NCBI GenBank assembly: GCA_026874595.1
Contig: CM049306.1
Location: 105,783,142-105,847,141, forward strand
Source: Sipunculus nudus
Lineage: Eukaryota > Annelida > Sipuncula > Golfingiida > Sipunculidae
DNA length: 64,000 bases
Reading direction: 5' to 3'
A program made the translations under genes and the position numbers. Every line of letters starts with the position of its first letter. The first letter of the stretch is position 1. Below the pieces are notes generated by a model. That model was not told the DNA's origin. It worked only from the letters and a program-made list of their open reading frames with translations, and ran no database searches. Shown piece after piece: positions 9,598-22,164 of the stretch.

Positions 9598-12500
9598 CTG
9601 AAACAAAGATTTCATGATTGTGCCTGTTATTGTGCATCAATAAATATCAATGCACTTTTGTTTTAAGATATGTATCAGCAGCAGTTTTGTACAAACTCCC
9701 TCTAACATAAAAGAGTGAACAGATATGTCAGAGTGGCAGATCTTTTAATACAGAAATTGCACAGAAATTCTTGATCAATATGAATATTATATGATAATGT
9801 ATCTCAGCCAACTGGTAAATCTTCCAGCATCTTTCTTGAATTTTGAACCATATACGAGCACATCTTCCTCAGGTTTTGTGAATGGCAACCATGGAAACCA
9901 CAGCAGTTCTCAGAAGAACAGGACGTTTGCTTTGGTTTGTACATTCATGTTTTCTTTGTGTTTATTCCTCACTGGTAGCCTATGGTTAAAAATGATGGTC
10001 ATTACAGTGGAGCTATATATACCTGGTCATGTGATTTCCTACAAAAATGAATGAGATTTATTTAAATGTATGGTCCCCGTATGAAAATATATAAATCCTC
10101 ATTATATCCATTAGTGGTTTATATAGGCCTACAGAACTTGAATCTTACTTATATCAATCTTTATCAAATTATGTGAATATTTAACACCATTTTAAGAGGG
10201 AAGTGGAGGCCTTTGAGTACTGTTTGAAATGAGATGACAGATGCGGTCAATGAGGAACAGAAATAATCCTCATGATTTCGTAAGGATACAATTATTTACT
10301 TAACTGTACTCACAGAACTACTACAGAATACCACTTCAATATTTAGTACTTAGTATCATCTATTATGTGTCAACTTGAAGGTCAAATCTCCAAGTCTGAG
10401 TCACTATATGACAGTTTTAAGGTTAAATGTTAAATGTTAGTCAATGTGGACTTCATCTCATCGTACCTGATATATAATCACTGGACAAAGGTTAATGTTC
10501 TGAGTTCAGTGTGATGTGTTGACTCATGCTAAAACAACAATTAGACACCTCAACTCATTGATTACAGGAGTCTATTTATAGCTGTGACTTCAGTTATCTA
10601 ATTTATAATCATGTTGTTTAACATTTCTAATTACCTAGAGTAAACTTTGGGATTGCATAATTCTCAGCAATTTAAAAACTTTATCCAAACATATCAAATT
10701 TTAATTATTGTAAAATCAGTTTCTTTTTTTTTAAAGATTTTAGGATAATCACAGAGCATGTCAATCACAGGTGCTTGGCAATGTACTCTTGTCAATCATA
10801 GTTGTGTTATCTTTTAGTTTGTCTGCCTCACAATATTCTATGAAACCTGTGTTGGCCATGGCCTCGAGTTTACTTGTTGCTACATGATTATGTCTAAAAC
10901 TGCACACAGTTCTCCTTATTTCTTGCATTTTTTCCTTATATATAAGAGATGTTTGAATTTTTACCAAAAATTATATGGGCCTGTAATTTTTCTGGCAGGC
11001 CTGTGAAACCAGTATGCATGTCGGCAGTCATCGTAATTGTTATAAAATGAAAGTCCATGCTGGTGGTGAAGTTAAAATGATACGCGGGAGTATTCATGAG
11101 GGCCAGCAAGTAGATATCCTGGACTGTTTTTTAATTCTTGATTACTATGATTAAATAAAATGAAACTTTGAATAGCATATCTTAGTGATAAAAGGAAATT
11201 ATAAAAAGGCAAAACTTCTTTTCGTCAGGTAGAATTAGACCTGCAGGCTGGGTTAAGAGAGTACAGTTTCACAGATAATTGCACATTTCTTTATATTTGT
11301 CTGAACCGATTAATAATTGATCATCGATCCGTTTGCCCGAACCGATGATCAATTATGAAAAAGGAACCGACTCCTACCACTAGCCTAAACAGTCACTGTC
11401 GGAGGAGGGCAAAACTGATACTTCTGTAATGGACTTCAGAGTGGATATCGCATTTGCCGACAGACTGGTAAACCGGCCATTTTGTATCTGTTGCTGGCCC
11501 TTCCAGTAACAGGCCAAAGTCAGTATTTATGCTCGAAATTTTAGAGTTACTGAATATTGTTGTGTGGAGACATATTCAATTACCTAGTGCACAAGCAATC
11601 CAGGAGACACCAGCTGTGAAAGACATTGATTTTAAGTTCATATGGAAAAGACTGTGCTTGTGAGTCACTGCTGTGTGAACTTTGCCTCAAGGGGTGAGCT
11701 AGTACTGCGCTGAGGAAATTTTGATTGTTTGAGCCCTATACACAAGAGCCAGCAAACTGGGTGAGCAGTTTAACATTCCAATGTCACTTGTGCGCGATAG
11801 TCATGTGACAAGGAGTCGTGTAAACAAAGAATTACCCTGTACAGAGAACATAACAGACTTCCTGATTTTGTGTTTGTTATTGGATGCTTAAATTGGGATC
11901 ATCAGTATTTGTATGTGTGGAGTACTTCTCCAGAGAAATGTAAGTGTATTCTTCATAATATATTGGTTTGTTTTGTTGGCTCATGTCTCATGTAGCCTTT
12001 GGAGTGTATGTACGAGTTTCAGCAGGTTTGGTGTACCATTTTAAAGAACCTGGTCATGCATACCTGTACATGTGTGACATTGAATTTACAAATGTGGTTC
12101 TTCAGTTAAGAACCTTGAAATTTCACAACTGTAATTACAGAAAGACAAAGCAGGGAGGCCTCCACTTTGTGAAACAATTTATAATGCGGGGAACTTCAAC
12201 TTTGCCAGTCAGTATCAAAATCAACAAAATTAAGTCTGTATTAGTCTGAATATGTTTCAAGTATTTTTAATTGTAAAAGGTTTATCTCTATGAATTAATA
12301 TATTTTCAAGCTAAACTGAGCTGTCCTTTGAAAACAGAAGTCAAGTACTGACAGCATTAGTTAAAATTATCCCGTGTTCTTCTTAGTGTCAAAGTAAATG
12401 GAAACAGTTCAAAGATGAGCTCTAGTACAACGGATTCCTAAAATCAATATAAACTGTAGGCCTATTGGCCACTTTTCAAAATACATTTAACAGATACAGA

Positions 12501-12642
12501 TTACCTCAATTGTCCCTACGATTATCCATGAGGACACATATTGTTGTCACTTTTACACCTCATGGCATATCAGTATGCTAGCCAGATTTAATCAGACTCA
12601 ATATTATAAGGCCCTGCCATATATTGAGTCCAATAGCTATAT
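9598..12642. other. non-coding upstream/intron region
   Basis: No gene supported. The ABCC first exon should lie somewhere above 9597, but no short ATG exon with a phase-0 donor and MRP-like residues was recognised. The only notable structure is the hairpin at 11313-11356. Small open frames at 9791-10054 and 11968-12249 show no family signature. Confidence 0.5.
11313..11356. repeat. 14-bp perfect inverted repeat (hairpin)
   Basis: ATAATTGATCATCG (11313-11326) and its exact complement CGATGATCAATTAT (11343-11356) are separated by 16 bases. GAACCGAT occurs on the outer left and again just before the right arm. Function unknown; it could be the centre of a small foldback element. Confidence 0.75.
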
Positions 12643-13067
12643 AGTGAGAGTTTCTACAATATAAGCCACGGTAGATGCAACGGATCTGTTGCATCTTCTT
12701 TGACTGCCTGTTTGCCAAAAAACAAAACACAGGATTACACCATTTTAACACCAATAAGTGTGTTTCATGGTTTCGATAGCAACTAAAATTAAACTTGGAT
12801 CATCATTTTTTAAACTTTTACTGACCTTTTACCAGAGGCACGTCAGCAAGTATAGAAGGGACAGAGAAGAACAGGCGCACTTGAAGACCTCACTGGAAGA
12901 ATCGCTGACTCGAGTGATTGACAGCCAGAATTTTGTTGCATTTTGTTTCAATGGGCCCAGCTCTGAAGAGTGACGCACTAGCACAGAGTAATAAACACCT
13001 GTTGACAATGGTTACAAGGGCATTGGGTGGTGTGTAGTCAGAGGCTTATATTGTAGAAACTCTCACT
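12643..13067. mobile_element. MITE-like element with 25-bp terminal inverted repeats
   Basis: AGTGAGAGTTTCTACAATAT plus AAGCC at 12643-12667 is exactly complementary to 13043-13067. The 425-bp unit has no transposase frame. Next to the left arm is a small palindrome GATGCAACGGATCTGTTGCATC (12671-12692). The right arm continues with G, so the ancestral end may be CAGTGAGAG. I could not see a clear target-site duplication, so the superfamily is undecided (hAT is one possibility from a CAGTG end). Confidence 0.75.
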
Positions 13068-15620
13068 GGATGGCTTAATCTGACATACTTTTAAACAGCA
13101 TCTACCATGTGTGAGAAAAATTGATATAAACTCAGCATATTGGTAAACCTTCCTGTAGTTTTATTAAATTTCTGACCACATGAATACAAGCATGTCTCAC
13201 AAAGGTAACATAGATGATAGCCAACTTGTATGCGACACACTTTTTATCCTTTCCCTCCTCTTTACAACAAGTATCTAATCCTGTGTAATCCTGTATGATG
13301 TCACTTTTTTCCATTTTAAATGTAGGAGCAGTATCACAAGCACTTTACATTGTAAGAATAAAGGATCCAGTAACCTGAAATGTATTTGTATGATAAATTA
13401 TCACCGACCCTGCAAATATTGCAAAGGTCGATAGGGTACTCACTTAGAGATAAACTAATTCAAGAACCGTGTATATACGCAAATTCCGTTTCTTCTTAGA
13501 AAACCTACTTTCCTGAATTATTCTGGATTTACAATTAAGTCAATTGGTCAAGTGCCTTTGTACAATGTAGGCCTACCTGTAATGCAGAATATACCTGGTG
13601 CTTTCCTAGCTGTAGCGGAAATGCTGCGAAATCCACAACTGTTGATGGAGAGATCGATCGAAGCACAGCGAATCGGAATAAAGCGTCTTGGGACGAGACA
13701 ACTTTCCGAGTAACCCACCTTCCGAGACTTCAGTAGTTTACTGCATGACGAAACTTTTCTAGCATCGCTTGACCACGCGGTAACCGAAATATACTGTAAT
13801 AATGTCAGCACCTGACCATGTCATGGTCCAGCGGTAAAGTACTGTAGCAAGAGTACTGCCAGGCCTATATCTAACATTTCAGTCACCACTGAGTGATAAT
13901 GATTGAGGGACAATCATTTTTAAACGAAGCGGTGCACCGGAAGCAAGAATTTTTTTTTCATTTGGGCGCCAAACCAATCTCCACCAGAGGTCACTAATAA
14001 TACTTTACCGTGCTAAACATATGGCCGTAGCGTAAGCGTTTTGCGCATTTTAGCGGCATTAGTGGCAAGGATTTCCAGGAACTAGTAATAATTTGAAAGC
14101 ATCCGCTTGTGAAATGTAAACAGAAGGTGTTTCCTTGGAATGTAAAAAAGTTGATTTTAAAGTTTAACAATTGAGACGAGTAGTCCCGGCCGTCCCAACT
14201 TCCAACTGGGAGAGGTTCGTTTTAAGTAACGTTAGAACGACCTCTGGCGGAAGGAAGGCCTTGTAGGAGAGCTAGGGTATGCATTGGATTACCGCAAAGC
14301 AAGCTTGACGGCGCCATTTATGTTTTTAACGATTTCATTTATGTTTGTTAGCCTTTTGGCACTTGCTTTGTCGCATATTGTAGGCCCACGTGCGTTTTGT
14401 AAGTTAAAGCAAAAAAAAGTATTCATATTCATATTTCCCTAGCTGAACAGAAATCGAACAGCCACTTTCTTACAGAATTTTTGAGACACTTCGATGAAAT
14501 TACACGTAAAAGTGTTCACTAAATTGTAAACCCAGGACCATAGGCCCAAGGCCGAGTTAATCTCCACAGTAGTTGTAGATATACGGATATTCAGTAAATT
14601 GTGCCCATAGGCCTAATAGGACTTCTTGCATGTATATATAGGCCTATAGCCTATTTATCAGAGTGATTTGGTGGTTCTTCTACACTTGGACGCTGTATAA
14701 CAAGGCAATAAAAAAGTGTATTCGAGCCGGTAAAATTAAAATAATATATTGCATGATATGACATATAAGCCCCTAGGCCTATATCCCTGTAAAAATGTAA
14801 ATCCTGAATAAGAATGGACTAATCAGTTCTTCCGAAATGTTCGAAACGCACAGGGGAAACGGACTGAATATTTTAGCCATTGCTTCAGCCTATATTGCTG
14901 CCTGTTTGTACCTTTTAGTTGTTTATATATAATTATTTATTATATATGGATTGTACAAATAATAGTTAATAACTAACTGCGGCACTCTCTATGGCTCAGA
15001 TGGTGCATAGCGTTCGGTAGTCTGTTAACCATGCAGGGGTGTATATTTACTTCCTTCTATCTACACATCATGTACGGTCCTTGAGTCTTCTGGCCATCAG
15101 CCCTTGTCTTGTCCCGAACACGTATGCGTTAAATAGACCTGATCACCTTAACCGTGGCAAAATATTAAAATAATTATTATCATTGCACACACGGACAGTA
15201 GAAACACGACATGGACAATGTTTTAGCCATTGTTATAGGACTACATTGCCTTTTTTTCACTGGTAACAGAGGCACACTGCCTTGTTTCCTATCATTCATG
15301 CATGCATTTCACCGTCTTAATTTGTTTCCTCGTCATTAGCCGTTGCCTTGTTCTGAATACTTTATGTTAAATAGGTTTGATCACACAGTAGATTCTCAGG
15401 TGTTAAATATGGTGGCAATATAATAATTATTATTGTTCACACGTTCAGTGGTTAATATATATAGCTTATCCCCCACCCACTTTACCTGAAACCCCGTCAT
15501 TCCAAAAATTTATTGAGAATGGATTTAAAAGAAATGTCCACGGGAAACACTGTGATTTAGCATGTGACTTAGCTTATATATTATATATATATGTATATGT
15601 GTGTGTTTGTGTATTATAAA

Positions 15621-15623
<3 letters not shown>
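13068..15623. other. non-coding; CpG-richer patch around 13.6-14.4 kb
   Basis: No exon recognised. The stretch 13,600-14,400 has more CG dinucleotides than its surroundings and could be a promoter-proximal region for the minus-strand ABCC gene. No TATA or initiator context supports a specific site, so this is only a suggestion. Confidence 0.3.

Positions 15624-15684
<61 letters not shown>
15624..15684. repeat. (TA)n microsatellite
   Basis: About 60 bases of uninterrupted TA dinucleotide. Confidence 0.97.
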
Positions 15685-15688
<4 letters not shown>

Positions 15689-18600
15689 GGAACCTGTCTG
15701 AAAGACCACCTGTCTGACTACAGAAATCTCCAAAATCACTTATTCAGCCAATAATCCCAAGTTCATTCATGCAGACCGTACATTAGTGAATAATCCTTGA
15801 TAATGATCATGTGCCGGATCCACAACAAATGTTGTGAACAAACACACAAACACTCGAACGGGAATGAACGCTTACTAGCTCTCCTGGCGGGGGCGATAAA
15901 ACATCCTGTCTATTACGGCCACCCTTGAGTGATGCTATTTATAATACGTGTTCAAACGAAGTTAGCAGCTATATAGCTAGCTTAAATTGTTGACGTACCA
16001 TGCATGAATGCGACTCAGTATTATGCAGTATTAAAATTTAACTTGAGATACATTTGCAGTTCAGCGAAAGCCTCACTGTGTACTTTAATGATGCCTACCC
16101 AAAACACTCCTGTATATCTTGATGAGTTGCTTGCGTCGGGGTCGCCACAGACCGCGGACCAGTATACACGAACCATGTGTGTTATCCTCTCGTTGTGAGC
16201 AGACGTACGTGCATGATGCAACTTGAGAGTTTGCATGCTTATATATACTCAGGTCTTATAGCATGGAGCAAGTTTGAGCAATGACCTGACGAAAATCATA
16301 AATAATTGATAAGCCCGAGTACCCGGGATGCTGATGATTAATTGTAAAAAAATCAAGTGTCAATATAAATTAATGTATTTTACACAGTGATATGTATATG
16401 AGTTACCATATGTTGCTGGGGGGGGGGGGGGGTACGTCGCGTGGCCTCTTCTTACATTTCCCCCAGGTGACGCTGGGGACCACAGCAAAAAAGTGTAAGT
16501 ATAACAGATTTACTGCCCTTATGTCTAACTTCATTAAATTTTCCAGCTAGTGGAACGAACATTTTGTTCCCCGTCCCCAACACATAAACACGTGTGGTTG
16601 ATAATGGCTAAATAAAGTCTGTTGTTTTGCTGGGCACTTGTAACCGTGTAATCTATGGGGTGTATAAATCATACATGTTCTCTCCCCCCCCCCCCCCCCC
16701 CCCCCCAAACATGTGAAATTTGGACTTGAGCCAGTTGTTGCCTCGATTATTGTTTCTATTGCATCAGTCCCTGATATAGAATTTTAACACAGGCCGAATG
16801 AGGAGGTCGAGTGGTAGTACGTTTAACTGGTTCAATTAATGCCCACAAGTATAAACATGTATTTGTGCTCACAGTTGTGATAATTTGAACAAGTCTCAAT
16901 ACAGGGTCAGGATGTTCAATTTTAACCTTTAATCAGAATTTATGTGTCTTTGGTGTAACTAATTTTGAAACTGTCAGAACTGCATTGTCTCTTCCAAGGA
17001 AAAGTCTAAGGTACATTTAAATGACTCCTTATATTTTGAAGGAACAAAATCATAGTTTAATTTGTGCGGGCGCCATCCTGTAAGATCATCTGACCCACCG
17101 TGTGTTTGATAATGAGTGGCTACCATGTATGAAAAAAAGCCAGTACATGTGTTCTTTCATCAATTCAAGGTAGGGGGGGGGGGGACTTGCAATTCTCATG
17201 CGTGCTACTGGTTTGGATGCATGTATATCATGACGCCACTTCCACCGTCATACCTTCGAACCCTGTTGACGTGCCTCCGGATCGAGGATCGGCTTTGTTT
17301 GTGTAAGCTGTGTCAAAACGAACTGGGCTAATGAGTTCGGAGAGTGTCCAGCATGTACACTATAATTGCTTAGCTGCATAGCATTCATGTACTTACCTGT
17401 ACCATAGGTATAATATATCAAGGTATTGGTATATATGAAGTATTATGTCGTATATTTTATCGGCTGACCTATATTTATCACCTTCCGATCGATCTTATTT
17501 TATTCATCGATGAGTAAATCGCTGGATCTACTAACACATTAAATTATATTATTTATAGATACATACATATATGCATGTATGCATACATGGTACTGCATGT
17601 TTGCATGTTTGTTGCTTCTGTGTATGCTACAACACTTATTACCTAGACGCCTAGGCGTTTATTATTGTTCAGACTCATGCTTTGACCCGGCGTCTAAACA
17701 AAGCAAGCTTCTATTTAAGGCCCTTGTTTTGATAAATTTAAAAAATCCCAGAATAAATTTAGTCGAAACATTGGATGTCATTTCTTGGATGGGGGGGGGG
17801 GGGGGTATTTGAAAACATCGTCGGTAAATGGATTGTGATATCAAACTATCCTATATGATATCCTACGGATATGGGTACACAAGCACAGTCTCCATAATCG
17901 GGTAATTATAAACCTAACAATTAAGAAATAAAGGGATGGATTAGATTTTGCAGATGTCAACAATCATGTTACTAGTAAAAAAGAAATAACTTAATAACCA
18001 ATCAGCAAAGAACTAGTTTTTCTAATGCATCTTTATTAATCGGTTCCACCTTTTTGCATCCTGTCGACGCTAATCACTGTCAATAGTGAATGTATACGTC
18101 AGCTTGTGCAAAGCCAATTTAACCGATGGGTCAGTGAGTCAGCGAGGTGACGTCATCGGGCTCGCATAAAAACTATTATTAATCAGGGGGATACTTATTC
18201 AAATTAAAACACGTAACAAATGTAACCAATATATGCATGTATTTGTAACACGTTTTTGTAACAAATACCACAATTACCCCCCCCCCCCCCCCCCGCCTGA
18301 ATGAGGATAGCTGGTGTAATGACAGCAGAAGAGCAATAAAGCTGCAGAAGGATACAAGGAGACGTTTTGGAAAATCTTGCTAGATAATATAGACATCGTT
18401 TATCCTTAAAAATGAATTCCCATAAGTGCTCGTGTTAGCATTAGATCACACAACGATATACGTTTTTCTCTTTTTAATAGAAAGTGAATATTGTACAATT
18501 TCGGCTGAAGGTCGCACAGTCATATTAAGGGCTTCAAATTCGTACAACCTACGACAAAATCGCAAGGGAGGCACCGTCACGGAGATATGTGAAAGAATTT

Positions 18601-19269
18601 TATTACCACAAATTTGCAAAAGCATTCATTCAATAATTAATATGACCCGTATATGCACGTTATATATTCACTGGAACCCGGCTTCTGAGCAAGATCGGTG
18701 TCCATTCAAGGCAGGCATTTGTTTTATAAAGACTATGTAATGAACCGTCGACTAAATAAGACGGGCGACTATTTAAGGCCCGGTGTCTAATCAAGTAAAT
18801 CCCGTTCTTTACATATATTTATTTAATAAATGCAGTTCCATTGGGAAGCAGGGATGGTGCATCTATATAAACGTATTATGAACAGATGACTTATAGGCAT
18901 AACTTGATTCATGCCTGAATGTGACTAACTATGTTCTAACCAAATCTGTTTCTCGTATGAGTTTGCGTGTTTCATTTATTAACATGTGTAACGCGGTGTT
19001 TATATCCTCAGAGCGCTGGCGTTTCCATCGAAGAAGCACAATACGAATTTAATATAATTTAACATAGCCAGTGGTTTAAACTATGAAAATACCTGTTACC
19101 AATCATTCTAAAGGTCGGTATCTTAAAGTTTTTTTTATAGCTTTTACAGAATTAGATTGATCATATACGCAAGCATATGTAGGTAAAATATAGCGTTTGT
19201 TGAATTTTTGACTGGAGAATAACTAAGCAGGATTAATCTTCTCATGAAACGAAATTTTAACTTTAATTA
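15685..19269. other. non-coding with G/C homopolymer runs
   Basis: No gene supported. Long single-base runs occur at 16418-16432 (15 G), 16684-16706 (23 C), 17173-17184 (about 12 G), 17791-17805 (15 G) and 18277-18294 (18 C). Small open frames here have no recognisable domain. Confidence 0.6.
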
Positions 19270-20350
19270 TATCCGTAATTTAAGCATAAGTTGAATCTCC
19301 CAAATCCGAAGACTTTAGTTTTCTTTGAAAATAAACTTGAAGATTCGTACTTTTACTGCTGAATGTACATTTGAAAAGAATGATTGTTTAGACTCGTTGG
19401 CATTGCAGATTTAAAAGGGTATCGGGGTATTTGATTTTAGTTTACTCTTTGGACTTAAGATGGCGCAGCTTCCGCCGTGCACTGTCCGCTGTCAATCGTC
19501 CGCCGTATGCTGCTAAAGCTGTCATCATGAAGCTTAGCAATTTATTGACCATGAGATGAATATGCAAAAATAATCTTTTGGTGGCGCCATTTATGTTGAC
19601 CTACTTTCTGTCGGCCAAAATAATAATATATTCCCCCTTTTTCCCAAGATAATTCAAAGGGTATAATTATTTCGGCGTTCATGTCATAGTTATAAGTTCC
19701 TTAGAGGAAAAGGAATGAAACGATTCTAGGTGGTAAGTCAAACTATTTAAAAGTGGCGTATCACGGATCTTCAAATTTGGATAACCGCAATTTGGATATT
19801 TGCATACGTAAAGTAATGGCTGTTGCGAAATATTTCAGGAATTATTTAGCCTTAAGCACCAAATTTCATTGGATATTTGACCATGTGACTGATATGTTAA
19901 ATTTAGCTGCAGGTAGCGCCACCTGTATTTACTTTTTGTGTGTGTCAAAAAGGCAATTTTTTCTATTTTTCCCCAGATAATTTGTACAGTATTAATATTT
20001 TGGCTTTTATATTATAATCATAAGGCCCTGAGGGAAAGGGGAATAAAATAAGTTTAATTCAGTTATCAGCACTAGATATCAAAAGTATATTCATTATCAA
20101 AATAATATTTTCCAACATTTCTGTAATTAAATTAGAAAAGAATAATACTCTCGGGTTTACATGATGCTAAGCAATTATGCAGAGCAAGTGAAATTAGATT
20201 ATTAAAAAATTTCTTTCCAAAATTTTGTTTTAGAAATTAAAGGTTTTTTTTGTAATAATTTTATATCTCCGACATCGAAGACAGACTACAAGCTGATGTA
20301 AATCTGAGGTGATGCCACCTATGTTGGACTAGTGCTGAAATGGTATTTTC
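19270..20350. repeat. diverged tandem repeat, about 330-395 bp unit
   Basis: Successive segments share the phrase G(T/A)xGCGCCA(C/T)xTxTATxTT followed by CCC(A/C)AGATAATT and AAGxxCCTxAGxGxAAAxGGAAT. They begin near 19579, 19913 and 20308. The GCGCCACCT phrase resembles the palindrome in families A and B, so this may be an old, terminus-less relative of their cores. Confidence 0.45.
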
Positions 20351-20937
20351 ACTTTCACGGTTTTATTTCATGATCACCCTTTTTCATACACACAGAATGA
20401 TCATAAAAACCCTGTGTCCTGTGTTTTTATATCCCCTGATACACAATCATATCTTTACCGTCTCCGACAAATATTTCTCTGTTAAGATTTAATTGCTGAA
20501 GATATTTGTAATTCCTTCGTTCTCTTGTACGGACAGCAAGCCTTCCTCTGACAAACCCATAAGTCGTGAGCGGGCACAGAGAGATACATGACTGACATGT
20601 TATATCCACGGGTCACTGTCAATAGCTGTACCGTCTGACGTGGAGTGACATTCCTGAACAGAACAGAGCCCAGACTAAATTATCAGACATAAACAGGAGA
20701 CCTTGGGTCACTGATAAACGCTCTACGATAATCAAGTTGTGATTTATATCGACACATGATGCGGTTTTAAGTGAAGGGGGCGGAACGAGACAGCACCATG
20801 GACGTGCAAGGGGCAGAGCTAGTGGCATCTGGCGACTATCATGAAAATTAATCATGAATCCCTATTGTCCTCTTGAAACAATTTTTGTTGGCACAGATGT
20901 CACTTTGATATAAAATTTGCTTCATGGATACCTAATA

Positions 20938-20946
20938 CTCTCTCTC

Positions 20947-20995
<49 letters not shown>
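20938..20995. repeat. (CT)n microsatellite
   Basis: Nearly pure CT dinucleotide with one CC interruption near 20957. Confidence 0.96.
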
Positions 20996-20998
<3 letters not shown>

Positions 20999-22134
20999 AT
21001 CACACGGGCCAGAGTTGGGAATGCTGTGGGCCGCATTTATGGAATTCTTGTATACTAGAAAAACCTATTCCACGAAGAAAAGCTTGTCGGGAAAGGTATA
21101 TTCTTAATTTTTAATTCTAAGTTTTCATGTTGCCCAAATTGGAATTGCTGAAAAATCTAGCAGTCTTATGCTGGCAATCTCTCCGTGTACCCTGTTTTGG
21201 CTCAGCTCAGCGGATCTTTAAATTTAAAAGATGTGAAAGGAGCTTTGTTTGAGTACTTAAAATACACTTCCAAGTACACAGTCGGCTCAAACATTATGAT
21301 TAATAATTACGAGTATATTTCAAAAGGACTCAGCATGGTCCCAATATGTTCATGTAAACTTGATTGTAGAAAGTTAAAAATTATATATAGCTAACATTGG
21401 TCCAGTAATTATTAGTACACTAATGTTTGTTATTTTGTGTATATGGCATATACAAGTTAGAACATGTACATCAATTTTACAACATTCCAATTGCACGTTC
21501 CACTGGTATGAATATTAAAACGGAAAGTTGAAAATGTCATTTGTTTCAACTTACAAAATAATTTATCCCTAAATACGCAGTCAAGAATATAAATATTAAG
21601 GATGGCACATTTTCATTGTCTGAATATGTGAAGAATTCTTCTTGATCAGTGGGAACTTTTCACTTGATGCATTAATATTCTATTTCTGTTGGCGATTGGA
21701 ATGTTCAGTGTCTCGTTTCTTTCTCCGTCTCGTGTTACAGGTCCCGACATTCTGCGGTGGGAGAGTGGAAGCGGAGGAGGGGAATTCAACACGTGTTTGT
21801 ATGCTGCAGGGATGTTAGAAGTCCACACATGAATATATGGCGGCAGGGGCACACCCTGGATACTGTATACTGTTGTGAAAAATATCGATTTATTTGCGTG
21901 TATATATTTGTCTGTGTTCTAGTGTGTGTGATCTTTATTCCATTTCCGTATTCATATAATTAGAAGTAGGATCAGTTAATTTACAGATTTAATTAATAAT
22001 TCTCAAAGTCTGTTGGGTGATTATGTCAACACATATATTGCATATATGATTTAAAAGCTTTACATGCGAACATGTACATACAGAATGTATACAATATGTA
22101 TTTACACAGTATATTATATGTACACTGTATTATA

Positions 22135-22164
22135 TCTGTCACACTGTCTCAGATGTGTGACAGA
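22135..22164. repeat. short hairpin, 10-bp stem
   Basis: TCTGTCACAC and GTGTGACAGA are exact complements separated by 10 bases. There is no adjacent gene and no poly-T, so it is not called a terminator. Confidence 0.6.

Noticed and set aside
13548-13811. Candidate ABCC first exon on the minus strand
   Set aside because: Donors at 13576 and 13594 give phase 1, which would create a stop when joined to exon A, and the peptide lacks MRP-like N-terminal residues.
14985-15050. Possible tRNA-Asn or tRNA-derived SINE head (A-box-like TGGCTCAGATGG at 14992, CTGTTAACC at 15021)
   Set aside because: No B box, and arms do not pair into a cloverleaf. At best a decayed relic.
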